Origin: Acholeplasmataceae bacterium
GTDB taxonomy: Bacteria; Bacillota_I; Bacilli_A; Acholeplasmatales; Acholeplasmataceae
Length of the DNA: 5,804 bases
Assembly: GCA_012520715.1 (NCBI GenBank)
Contig: JAAYNT010000006.1
Span: 1 to 5,804, forward strand
Reading direction: 5' to 3'
Below are positions 1-5,364 of the stretch, piece after piece. Position numbers and translations under genes: made by a program. How positions within the stretch are numbered: the stretch's first letter is position 1; every line of letters starts with the position of its first letter. The notes below the pieces were generated by a model that did not search any database, had not been told where the DNA came from, and saw only the letters and a program-made list of their open reading frames with translations.

Positions 1-135
1 CACTTACCTAAATCAACACTTTTAATGTTAGTAAGCGCGTTTTACCAAAAAGATAAAATAATTGAGGCATACCAAGAGGCAATTAGTAAAAACTATCGTT
101 TTTTCTCCTTTGGGGATGCAATGTTAATATATTAA
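1..135 (+). CDS. queA: QueA, tRNA preQ1 ribosyltransferase-isomerase (C-terminal fragment)
   Basis: Only the last 44 codons are present; the gene begins before the window and ends at TAA 133-135. QueA transfers and isomerises the ribosyl moiety of S-adenosylmethionine onto preQ1 at the tRNA wobble position, giving epoxyqueuosine, a late cytoplasmic step of queuosine synthesis. The fragment carries the family's C-terminal signature: HLPKSTLLMLVSAF near its start and YRFFSFGDAM just before the stop, both nearly identical to Bacillus and E. coli QueA as I remember them. In many Firmicutes queA is followed by tgt and yajC, but here the next gene encodes an EIIB-like protein, so that order is broken. 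I see no terminator in the 54 bases after the stop, so read-through into the next unit is possible. Identification is firm; the N-terminal active-site part cannot be judged. Confidence 0.93.
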   Translation, partial: HLPKSTLLMLVSAFYQKDKIIEAYQEAISKNYRFFSFGDAMLIY

Positions 136-143
136 ATAAATGA

Positions 144-162
144 ATACATTTACAAAATGTAT
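144..162. repeat. Perfect 19-bp palindrome over a -35 box, candidate operator
   Basis: ATACATTT and AAATGTAT are exact inverted 8-base arms around the 3-base spacer ACA. The -35 hexamer at 149-154 lies entirely inside the palindrome, which is the usual place for a repressor operator. No T-run follows, so it is not an intrinsic terminator, and as RNA it would be a weak AT-only hairpin. I do not recognise it as the CcpA, Fur/PerR or CIRCE consensus. That it acts as an operator is inference. Confidence 0.45.
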
Positions 163-177
163 AAAACAAGATATAAT
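149..177 (+). promoter_or_regulatory. Sigma-A type promoter for the EIIB-like/ptsH/M42 unit
   Basis: TTTACA at 149-154 matches the -35 consensus TTGACA in five of six positions. It is separated by exactly 17 bases from a perfect TATAAT at 172-177. Transcription would be expected to start near 183-185, only 5 to 7 bases before the ATG at 190 and inside the AGGAG at 180-184. A transcript from here would therefore be almost leaderless and would lack most of its Shine-Dalgarno, while read-through from queA would carry the intact site. The boxes are seen directly; activity is inferred. Confidence 0.6.
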
Positions 178-189
178 ATAGGAGATATT

Positions 190-564
190 ATGAAATTATT
201 AGTTATGGCATTATCAACAAATCAAATTTATTTAATTATTGGTGGTAGCATAGCTGCCCTTATAATCTTGATTTTAGTAATTTATTTACTAATTAAAACG
301 AAAGGAAAGAAAAAACAAGCCGGATTTGAATTTGGCGAACAAGTTTTAGAATCACTTGGCGGAGCCGAAAATATTACATCACTTAAACTAAGTCAAAGAA
401 GAATTATAGCTGAAGTAAGTGATACTGAAAAATTAATTCCTAAAAAAATGAGAGAGTTAAAATTAGGGGCGATTATTACTAGAAACCAAGTTAAAATATT
501 AGTTAAAGATAATCCTAGAGAAGTTTATAAATACATTCAACAAAATAGAAAAGGGGTAAAATAA
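190..564 (+). CDS. Membrane-anchored PTS EIIB-like domain protein lacking the phospho-cysteine
   Basis: This is a 124-residue protein starting at ATG 190, five bases after AGGAG (180-184). An in-frame ATG at 157 is less likely because it has no ribosome site and lies inside the promoter. Residues 13-35 form one strongly hydrophobic helix, followed by a basic stretch (KTKGKKK, 36-42) that suggests a cytoplasmic C-terminal domain. Residues about 46-118 resemble the glucose-family EIIB fold: LGGAENITS (56-64) matches the EIIB LGGKENI motif, and an aspartate, a GA pair and a final Y-I follow at EIIB-like spacing. Where active EIIBs carry the phospho-acceptor in CITRLR, an ungapped alignment puts Ser68 in place of Cys, and the protein has no cysteine at all. 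Phosphotransfer by the normal route is therefore unlikely, and no EIIC or EIIA is visible. It sits directly upstream of ptsH with a 1-base overlap, so a regulatory or scaffolding role tied to HPr is plausible but unproven. Confidence 0.7.
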   Translation: MKLLVMALSTNQIYLIIGGSIAALIILILVIYLLIKTKGKKKQAGFEFGEQVLESLGGAENITSLKLSQRRIIAEVSDTEKLIPKKMRELKLGAIITRNQVKILVKDNPREVYKYIQQNRKGVK

Positions 565-833
565 TGGAAAAAACATTTTTAATTATTGCTGAATACGGAA
601 TTCACGCAAGACCAGCAACACGCTTAGTTAATGAAGCAATGAAATATGAATCAGAAATCTTAATGGAATCAATGGGGAAAACCGTTAATTTAAAATCAAT
701 TATGGGAGTAATGTCTCTTGGCATTTACCGTGGAGAAAATGTTAAGATTAAGATAAATGGACCTGATCAAGAAAAAGCAATGGATGGTATCATTGGCTTT
801 TTAACTAGCGAAGGACTAGGCAGAATCGTATAA
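564..833 (+). CDS. ptsH: HPr, PTS phosphocarrier protein
   Basis: This 89-residue protein has the usual HPr length. HPr is the small cytoplasmic carrier that receives phosphate from enzyme I on a histidine and passes it to EIIA domains. The active-site loop GIHARPAT is intact, with the phospho-histidine at His14. The regulatory site KSIMGVMSLG is also intact, with Ser45 as the residue targeted by HPr kinase/phosphorylase in Firmicutes. The C-terminal SEGLG motif matches Bacillus HPr. Having both sites argues for genuine HPr rather than Crh, which lacks the histidine. The start codon overlaps the stop of the EIIB-like gene (TAATG), and AAGGGG at 551-556 gives a good ribosome site seven bases upstream. 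Enzyme I (ptsI), commonly the next gene, is absent; an M42 peptidase gene follows immediately. Confidence 0.96.
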   Translation: MEKTFLIIAEYGIHARPATRLVNEAMKYESEILMESMGKTVNLKSIMGVMSLGIYRGENVKIKINGPDQEKAMDGIIGFLTSEGLGRIV

Positions 834-1886
834 ATGCTTCCAAAATTATATAAAGAGCTATTTTTATTACCAGGTATCTCTGGTCATGAAGATGAAGTTA
901 GGAAATACGTAATAGCTCATATTAAAAAATATCCTGACTTTGAAATTATTACTGATCGTTTAGGATCAGTTTTTGGTTTTAAAAAATCGAAAAATCCAAA
1001 CGCTAAAACCATTATGGTTGGCGGTCATATGGACGAAGTTGGCTTTATTGTTGCTAATATTAAACCAAATGGGGCAATTGTCTTACAACAAATTGGCGGT
1101 GTTAATGGTGAGGTTGTACTTTCTCAAGTTTTAGAAGTACAAACACCAAACGGTCCAATTGTTGGAGTTGTAGGAGCTAAACCACCACACCTTAGACAAT
1201 CACAATCAACAAATATTGATGATTTATTATTAGATATTGGTGCAAGAAGCGCCGAAGAAGCTTACTCTTGGGGTGTTGAACTTGGACAAATGATTACATT
1301 TGCTAATTCATTTTCACTAACATATGATAAAACAAGAGTTATCTCAAAAGCGGTTGATAACCGAATTGGAGTTGGTGTAACATTAGAATTAATTGAACAC
1401 TTTAGTGGTAAAGATTTACCATTTAACTTAGTTTTAGGAGCAACCGTTCAAGAAGAAATTGGTCTAAGAGGAGCTCAAACAATTAGTACTATAATTAAAC
1501 CAGATATTTTTATTGCCTTAGACTCATCACCTATTAATGACTTACTTGAACCACACAATTTAGGTAAAATGGGTTCTGGAGCTATGATTAGAATATTTGA
1601 TCCAGGTATTATGCTACCACTAAAAGTAAAACATTACTTTGTCGATGTAGCAACTAGATATAAAGTTAATCATCAATTTTATTCATCTAAAGGTAATACC
1701 GATGCATCAAGAGTCTTACTAGCAAATGAAGGAGTCTTATCAACAGCAATTGTCCTTCCAACCCGCTATATTCACTCAAATGCAGCGTTATTTGAAATTA
1801 ATGACTTACTAGCCGTAAGAGATTTAGTAAAAGCCATTATCACTGATTTAGATGAAGATAAAATTAATCACTTAATTTATAAATAA
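834..1886 (+). CDS. M42-family metallo-aminopeptidase (glutamyl aminopeptidase/endoglucanase-like)
   Basis: This 350-residue cytosolic metallopeptidase matches the usual M42 length. These enzymes form large tetrahedral oligomers that trim peptides from the N-terminus using a two-metal centre. The expected residues are visible: His65 in GGHMDEVGF (with Asp67), bridging Asp175 in AVDNR, catalytic Glu207 and ligand Glu208 in VQEEIGLRGA, Asp230 in ALDSSP, and His314 in PTRYIHSNA. The segment after Asp175, about 180-300, includes the GNTDA motif that normally reads GGTDA. The usual IHSPVE segment around the last histidine reads IHSNAA, a mild divergence. The N-terminus (LFLLPGISGHE) aligns with family starts, supporting ATG 834. 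That ATG follows the ptsH stop with no gap and has only a distant AAGGA at 811-815, so translation is probably coupled to ptsH. Substrate preference (Glu/Asp, Leu or Lys) cannot be read from sequence; older annotations call such proteins cellulases, which is misleading. Confidence 0.92.
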   Translation: MLPKLYKELFLLPGISGHEDEVRKYVIAHIKKYPDFEIITDRLGSVFGFKKSKNPNAKTIMVGGHMDEVGFIVANIKPNGAIVLQQIGGVNGEVVLSQVLEVQTPNGPIVGVVGAKPPHLRQSQSTNIDDLLLDIGARSAEEAYSWGVELGQMITFANSFSLTYDKTRVISKAVDNRIGVGVTLELIEHFSGKDLPFNLVLGATVQEEIGLRGAQTISTIIKPDIFIALDSSPINDLLEPHNLGKMGSGAMIRIFDPGIMLPLKVKHYFVDVATRYKVNHQFYSSKGNTDASRVLLANEGVLSTAIVLPTRYIHSNAALFEINDLLAVRDLVKAIITDLDEDKINHLIYK

Positions 1887-1891
1887 TTTAT

Positions 1892-1921
1892 AAACGATAC
1901 TTTTTCGAGTATCGTTTTTTT
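1892..1921 (+). terminator. Intrinsic terminator after the M42 peptidase gene
   Basis: A perfect 10-bp stem (1892-1901 with 1908-1917, AAACGATACT/AGTATCGTTT) has a 6-base loop TTTTCG. It runs into seven Ts at 1915-1921, six bases after the stop codon. This is a textbook rho-independent terminator and marks the end of the first transcription unit. Confidence 0.92.
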
Positions 1922-1952
1922 ATGCACTAAATTATGAAAAACAGCCATTAAT

Positions 1953-1961
1953 TGATATAAT
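1953..1961 (+). promoter_or_regulatory. Extended -10 promoter for panT-coaX
   Basis: TGATATAAT gives a perfect -10 (1956-1961) with the extended TG element. The best -35 candidate, TTATGA at 1932-1937 with an 18-base spacer, matches only three of six positions, so the extended -10 probably carries recognition. Expected transcription start is near 1968, leaving a leader of about 45 bases. The same nine bases recur ahead of the phosphohexomutase gene. Confidence 0.65.
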
Positions 1962-1976
1962 GAAGATGATAACTTA

Positions 1977-2003
1977 TGGGACCCACAGTGGCCTAAAAAG
2001 GAG
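1977..2003 (+). promoter_or_regulatory. GC-rich leader hairpin abutting the panT ribosome site
   Basis: Bases 1977-1993 contain 12 G or C in 17, striking in this AT-rich window. They can fold as 1977-1980 with 1992-1995 (one G-U), a bulged A at 1981, then 1982-1983 with 1990-1991, closing a 6-base loop CACAGT. The Shine-Dalgarno AAGGAG (1998-2003) begins three bases after the stem. A role in controlling translation initiation is inference. I do not recognise it as a known riboswitch class. Confidence 0.35.
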
Positions 2004-2012
2004 AAGATAAAA

Positions 2013-2837
2013 ATGAATAGAAGAAAAAAACAAAACCAAGTTTTTTATATGGTATTATCTTCCATTTTTTCGGCAATAATAATACTTCTGACATTAATAC
2101 CTAATATTGGCTATATTTTAGTGCCGCCAATTTCAATTACGATTATTCATATACCGGTATTAATTGGAATTATGGTACTACCTTTTGTATATTCAATCGG
2201 ACTAGGATTAGTATTTGGACTAAGTAGTTTAGTGGCATCATTTATTCATGGTAAAACACCATTAGATCTATTATTCCAAAATCCTTTAATTTCAGTACTA
2301 CCAAGAGTTTTATTTGCAGTTTTAGCCTTTTTTGTATTTTTTGGTTTAAGAAAACTACAAAAAATAAAAAATGGCGACACCGTAATATTTACGATTGTTA
2401 GCATAATAACAATGGTCTTTTTATTTTTTGGTTCGTACGGTATATCATCAACAATCCATGAAGAAAATATTCCGGCACGACTTAACTTGCTATTAGTTTT
2501 AGCACCAATATTTATGGTAATAGGCGGACTATTAATTGGGGCTTATTATTTAATGTTAAATCATAAAAACTTAAAAAATAATATTGCAATTCCATCAGCA
2601 GTTATGATTGGAACATTAATCCATACGATACTAGTTTTAATTGCACTGGCTTTATTTGGTGATGGTATGGGTGATTTAATACCCCTTTTACAAGCTGTTT
2701 TAGGCAGTAATGGTTTTATTGAAATTATTGCTGCATTAGTTGTTGCAACACCAGTTTCAATTGCTATTAAAGCAGCATTTCCAGAACGAATTCCACAAGA
2801 CTTCTTTACAAAGGAAAGAAGAGAGGAGATTAATTAA
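2013..2837 (+). CDS. panT: ECF transporter S component, probable pantothenate-specific PanT
   Basis: This 274-residue, highly hydrophobic membrane protein would bind the vitamin and dock on a shared energising module (EcfT with two ATPases) encoded elsewhere. Family features are clear: a first helix at about 12-29, then PPISITIIHIPVLIG (38-52) and GLVFGLSSLV (65-74), matching the PVSVTLIHIPVIIG and GLIFGLSS motifs of PanT-like proteins. LPRVL (96-100) lies in the fourth helix, and the last two helices are at about 195-215 and 232-253. S components usually have six helices and about 180-210 residues. Here residues 114-192 add two extra hydrophobic segments (about 124-141 and 158-181), suggesting eight helices. 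The start at ATG 2013 follows AAGGAG (1998-2003) by nine bases. Pantothenate specificity is inferred from motif resemblance and from coaX starting one base after the stop. Another vitamin substrate remains possible. Confidence 0.82.
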   Translation: MNRRKKQNQVFYMVLSSIFSAIIILLTLIPNIGYILVPPISITIIHIPVLIGIMVLPFVYSIGLGLVFGLSSLVASFIHGKTPLDLLFQNPLISVLPRVLFAVLAFFVFFGLRKLQKIKNGDTVIFTIVSIITMVFLFFGSYGISSTIHEENIPARLNLLLVLAPIFMVIGGLLIGAYYLMLNHKNLKNNIAIPSAVMIGTLIHTILVLIALALFGDGMGDLIPLLQAVLGSNGFIEIIAALVVATPVSIAIKAAFPERIPQDFFTKERREEIN

Positions 2838-2838
2838 A

Positions 2839-3582
2839 ATGATTCTACTATTTGATGTCGGTAATACTAGTATTAAAATTGGACTTGCCGAAAATAACCA
2901 AATTAAAAAAGTTTATAGAATTAACACTGTATCTAATAAAACACCAGATTTATATGCAGTTGATCTAAACAACTTATTTGAACCTAATCAAATTAAGGCT
3001 GTTGTTATTGGAAGTGTTGTTCCAGAGGTAACCTTAACTCTTAAGATTTTAGCTAAGAGATTGTATCATGTTGAACCAATTGTAATTGAACCAGGTGTTA
3101 AGACTGGAATTAGATTACAAACAGATTACCCGCAAGAAGTAGGTGCTGATATTATTGCTGCATGTGCTGCAATAAATGACCCAAGACCAACTGTGATTGT
3201 TGATTTAGGAACAGCTAACAAATATATCTACACCAAAGATAAAACACTATTAGGTGTAATTATTTCACCAGGGATTGCAAATTCAATGAAAGCCTTAGTT
3301 GACTCAACGGCATTACTTCCTAATATTGATATTAAAGTACCCAAAAAAGTACTTGGAACTAATACAATTATGTGTATGCAATCAGGTGTAACTTATGGTG
3401 TCGCTGCTGAAGTTGAAGGACTTTTAATGAGAATTAAAGGTGAAATTAGAGAAGATCCACATGTTATTATTACTGGTGGGCTTGCAAAAATAATTGCACC
3501 ACTAATTTATAATAATTTGGAAGTTAATCCTAATTTAGTATTAGAAGGACTTTTAAATATTTATCATTTAAACGTAAAATAG
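2839..3582 (+). CDS. coaX: Type III pantothenate kinase CoaX
   Basis: This 247-residue cytosolic kinase of the ASKHA fold phosphorylates pantothenate to 4'-phosphopantothenate, the first step of CoA synthesis. Its length is slightly under the usual 255-260. Visible motifs are the phosphate-binding DVGNT (6-10), IGSVVPE (57-63), PGVKTG (85-90), EVGAD (100-104), VDLGTA (121-126), SPGI (143-146), MQSGVTYG (180-187) and ITGGLA (211-216). Three aspartates regarded as essential in the family align with Asp6, Asp104 and Asp122. Two normally conserved spots differ: GADR reads GADI, and GTATT reads GTANK. I chose ATG 2839, which gives the standard N-terminus (ILLFDVGNT) with AGGAG at 2824-2828. An upstream in-frame ATG at 2740 would add 33 residues overlapping panT and is not a family feature. 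The gene starts one base after panT, so import and phosphorylation are co-expressed. Confidence 0.93.
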   Translation: MILLFDVGNTSIKIGLAENNQIKKVYRINTVSNKTPDLYAVDLNNLFEPNQIKAVVIGSVVPEVTLTLKILAKRLYHVEPIVIEPGVKTGIRLQTDYPQEVGADIIAACAAINDPRPTVIVDLGTANKYIYTKDKTLLGVIISPGIANSMKALVDSTALLPNIDIKVPKKVLGTNTIMCMQSGVTYGVAAEVEGLLMRIKGEIREDPHVIITGGLAKIIAPLIYNNLEVNPNLVLEGLLNIYHLNVK

Positions 3583-3602
3583 TTAAATAAAATAACATTA
3601 TT

Positions 3603-3644
3603 AGGGCATTTAAACTTATTTAAGTTTAGATGCCCTTTATTATT
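3603..3644 (+). terminator. Intrinsic terminator after coaX
   Basis: A 15-bp stem pairs 3603-3617 with 3622-3636 (AGGGCATTTAAACTT against AAGTTTAGATGCCCT), with a single G-U pair at 3610/3629 and a 4-base loop ATTT. It is followed by TTTATTATT, an interrupted and rather weak T-tract. The strong stem 21 bases after the coaX stop supports termination, perhaps incomplete. Confidence 0.82.
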
Positions 3645-3654
3645 GTGATATAAT
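3625..3654 (+). promoter_or_regulatory. Extended -10 promoter for the phosphohexomutase gene
   Basis: TGATATAAT at 3646-3654 supplies a perfect extended -10. The best -35, TTTAGA at 3625-3630 (four of six, 18-base spacer), lies inside the descending arm of the coaX terminator. Expected transcription start is near 3661, leaving an 18-base leader that includes AGGGA at 3670-3674. Confidence 0.6.
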
Positions 3655-3678
3655 TAAAGTATAGAAAGTAGGGATAAA

Positions 3679-5355
3679 ATGTCAATTGAGAAAAAATATC
3701 AACTTTGGTTAAATGAACCAACAATGAAAGATTACTTAAAAGAAGAATTACTAAAGATGGACGAGGACCAAAAAAAGGAAGCATTTATTTCTGATTTAGA
3801 GTTTGGTACTGGTGGCTTAAGAGGCTTATTAGGTGCTGGAACTAATAGAATGAATGTTTACACTGTTAGAAAAACCTCTCAAGGTTATGCTAATTATTTA
3901 GCAAAAGATCCTAAAAACAAACAAAAAGGAATTGCTATTGGTTATGATAACCGTCATTTTTCTAAAGAATTTGCTAGTGAAGTAGCAGGTGTATTTGCAG
4001 CTAATGGTTTTAAAGTTTACCTTTTTAGTGAACTAAGACCAACCCCAATGCTATCTTATGCAATTAGATATTATGGATGTGCTGGTGGAGTAATGATTAC
4101 AGCTAGTCATAATCCAAAAGAATATAATGGATATAAAGTCTATAACTTCTCAGGAGCTCAACTTGATGTTAGAGAAGCTGATGAAGCAATTTTAGAAGTT
4201 AACAAAATTAAAGATTACTTCGATATTAATGTTTTAGACGAATCAGATTTAATTATTCCTATTTTAGATGAAGTCGAAGAAGCTTATCTTGCTGAAGTTA
4301 GAAAAATTAAAATTAATGATACTAAAAACAAAGCAACCATTTTATACTCACCACTTCATGGAACTGGTCAAACTGTTATTCCAAGATTTTTACAAGAAGA
4401 AGGTTTTAACTTATTAGAATATAACCCACACTCAACAGTTGATCCAGACTTTACTAATGCTAAAAACTCAAATCCAGAAATGCATGAAGCATGGGACAAC
4501 ATGGCTGAAGTAGCATTAAGATATGATGCTGATGCAATTATTTTAACTGATCCAGATGCTGATAGGACTGGTATTTCAGTAAGACATGGTAATAATTATG
4601 TTTTATTAAATGGAAACCAAGGAGCAGCTATTACAGTTTATTATTTACTAAGCCAAAGAAAAGCCAAAGGTATTTTAGAACCTAATGGTTATGTTTACTC
4701 AACAATTGTAACAACCGATTTAATATTAGAAATTGCTAGATCATTTGGACAAAATGCGGTTGCAGTTTTAACAGGATTTAAATTTGTTGGTGAACAAGCC
4801 CTATTAATTGAAGGTAAAGCCAAATTCCAATTTGGCTGTGAAGAGTCAATTGGTTCAATTATTTCAGACTTTGTAAGAGATAAAGATGCGGTTCAGCAAG
4901 TTTATATGTATGCTGAGATAGCTTCATGGTTAAAAGACCAAGGAAGAACATTTATTGACTATTTACATGAAATTTATGAAAAATACGGCTTCTATCTTGA
5001 GTATACTCATAACTTAGTTTTAACTGGTCTTGAAGGACAAGCTAAAATTAAAGAAATTATGGACTATGTAAGAGAAAATGGTATTAAATTAAAAGATCAT
5101 GAACTAGTAAAATATGATGATGTCTTAAAATCTAAGACATTCTACCCAGATGGTAGTACTAAAGATATTAAACTACACAAATCAAATGTTTTAAAGTTTT
5201 ACTTTGATAATGGAATGTGGGTTATTTTTAGACCATCAGGTACTGAGCCAAAGTTAAAAATATATTTTAGTGTAATTGGCCAAAATCAATATGATGCTGA
5301 AGAGCAATTAAATAAAGTAGTAAGAGAAGTATTAGAATTTACTAATCAAATATAG
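3679..5355 (+). CDS. pgcA: Phosphoglucomutase/phosphomannomutase (alpha-D-phosphohexomutase family)
   Basis: This complete 558-residue cytosolic enzyme is close in length to Bacillus PgcA (about 580). It interconverts hexose 1- and 6-phosphates, chiefly glucose 1-P and glucose 6-P, through a phosphoserine. Four family signatures appear in order: the N-terminal FGTGGLRG (42-49) and GTNRMN; the catalytic TASHNP with Ser143; the magnesium loop DPDADR (291-296) with Asp291, Asp293 and Asp295; the sugar-binding GCEESIGS (386-393); and the phosphate-binding RPSGTEPKLK (518-527). The EES form of the sugar loop fits the PgcA/PGM2-like branch rather than the GEMSGH form of ManB/AlgC enzymes. The start is ATG 3679, four bases after AGGGA. 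The product would feed sugar-nucleotide, glycolipid or cell-surface glycan synthesis. Its stop TAG overlaps the AGGAG of the next gene, so pepP is probably co-transcribed. Use of mannose phosphates as well cannot be excluded. Confidence 0.95.
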   Translation: MSIEKKYQLWLNEPTMKDYLKEELLKMDEDQKKEAFISDLEFGTGGLRGLLGAGTNRMNVYTVRKTSQGYANYLAKDPKNKQKGIAIGYDNRHFSKEFASEVAGVFAANGFKVYLFSELRPTPMLSYAIRYYGCAGGVMITASHNPKEYNGYKVYNFSGAQLDVREADEAILEVNKIKDYFDINVLDESDLIIPILDEVEEAYLAEVRKIKINDTKNKATILYSPLHGTGQTVIPRFLQEEGFNLLEYNPHSTVDPDFTNAKNSNPEMHEAWDNMAEVALRYDADAIILTDPDADRTGISVRHGNNYVLLNGNQGAAITVYYLLSQRKAKGILEPNGYVYSTIVTTDLILEIARSFGQNAVAVLTGFKFVGEQALLIEGKAKFQFGCEESIGSIISDFVRDKDAVQQVYMYAEIASWLKDQGRTFIDYLHEIYEKYGFYLEYTHNLVLTGLEGQAKIKEIMDYVRENGIKLKDHELVKYDDVLKSKTFYPDGSTKDIKLHKSNVLKFYFDNGMWVIFRPSGTEPKLKIYFSVIGQNQYDAEEQLNKVVREVLEFTNQI

Positions 5356-5364
5356 GAGATTATT

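Noticed and set aside
157..189. Longer EIIB-like protein starting at ATG 157 (135 residues)
   Set aside because: It has no ribosome site, the 11 extra codons fall in the palindrome and promoter spacer, and ATG 190 has AGGAG at proper spacing directly before the hydrophobic N-terminus.
190..564. YajC identity, suggested by position after queA and a single N-terminal helix
   Set aside because: The C-terminal part aligns with EIIB (LGG-ENI motif and following pattern) rather than YajC, and the neighbouring gene is ptsH.
1977..2003. PreQ1 riboswitch, considered because of the nearby queA and an S-component gene
   Set aside because: The conserved preQ1-I loop and A-rich tail ending in CTAA are absent, and the transporter pairs with coaX rather than queuosine genes.
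2740..2838. Extended coaX start overlapping panT
   Set aside because: The extra 33 residues are a shifted-frame reading of panT, while ATG 2839 yields the canonical CoaX N-terminus with a ribosome site.
5120..5140. Perfect 8-bp inverted repeat ATGTCTTA/TAAGACAT inside the phosphohexomutase gene
   Set aside because: It is within conserved coding sequence, has no T-run, and is of a size expected occasionally by chance in AT-rich genes.
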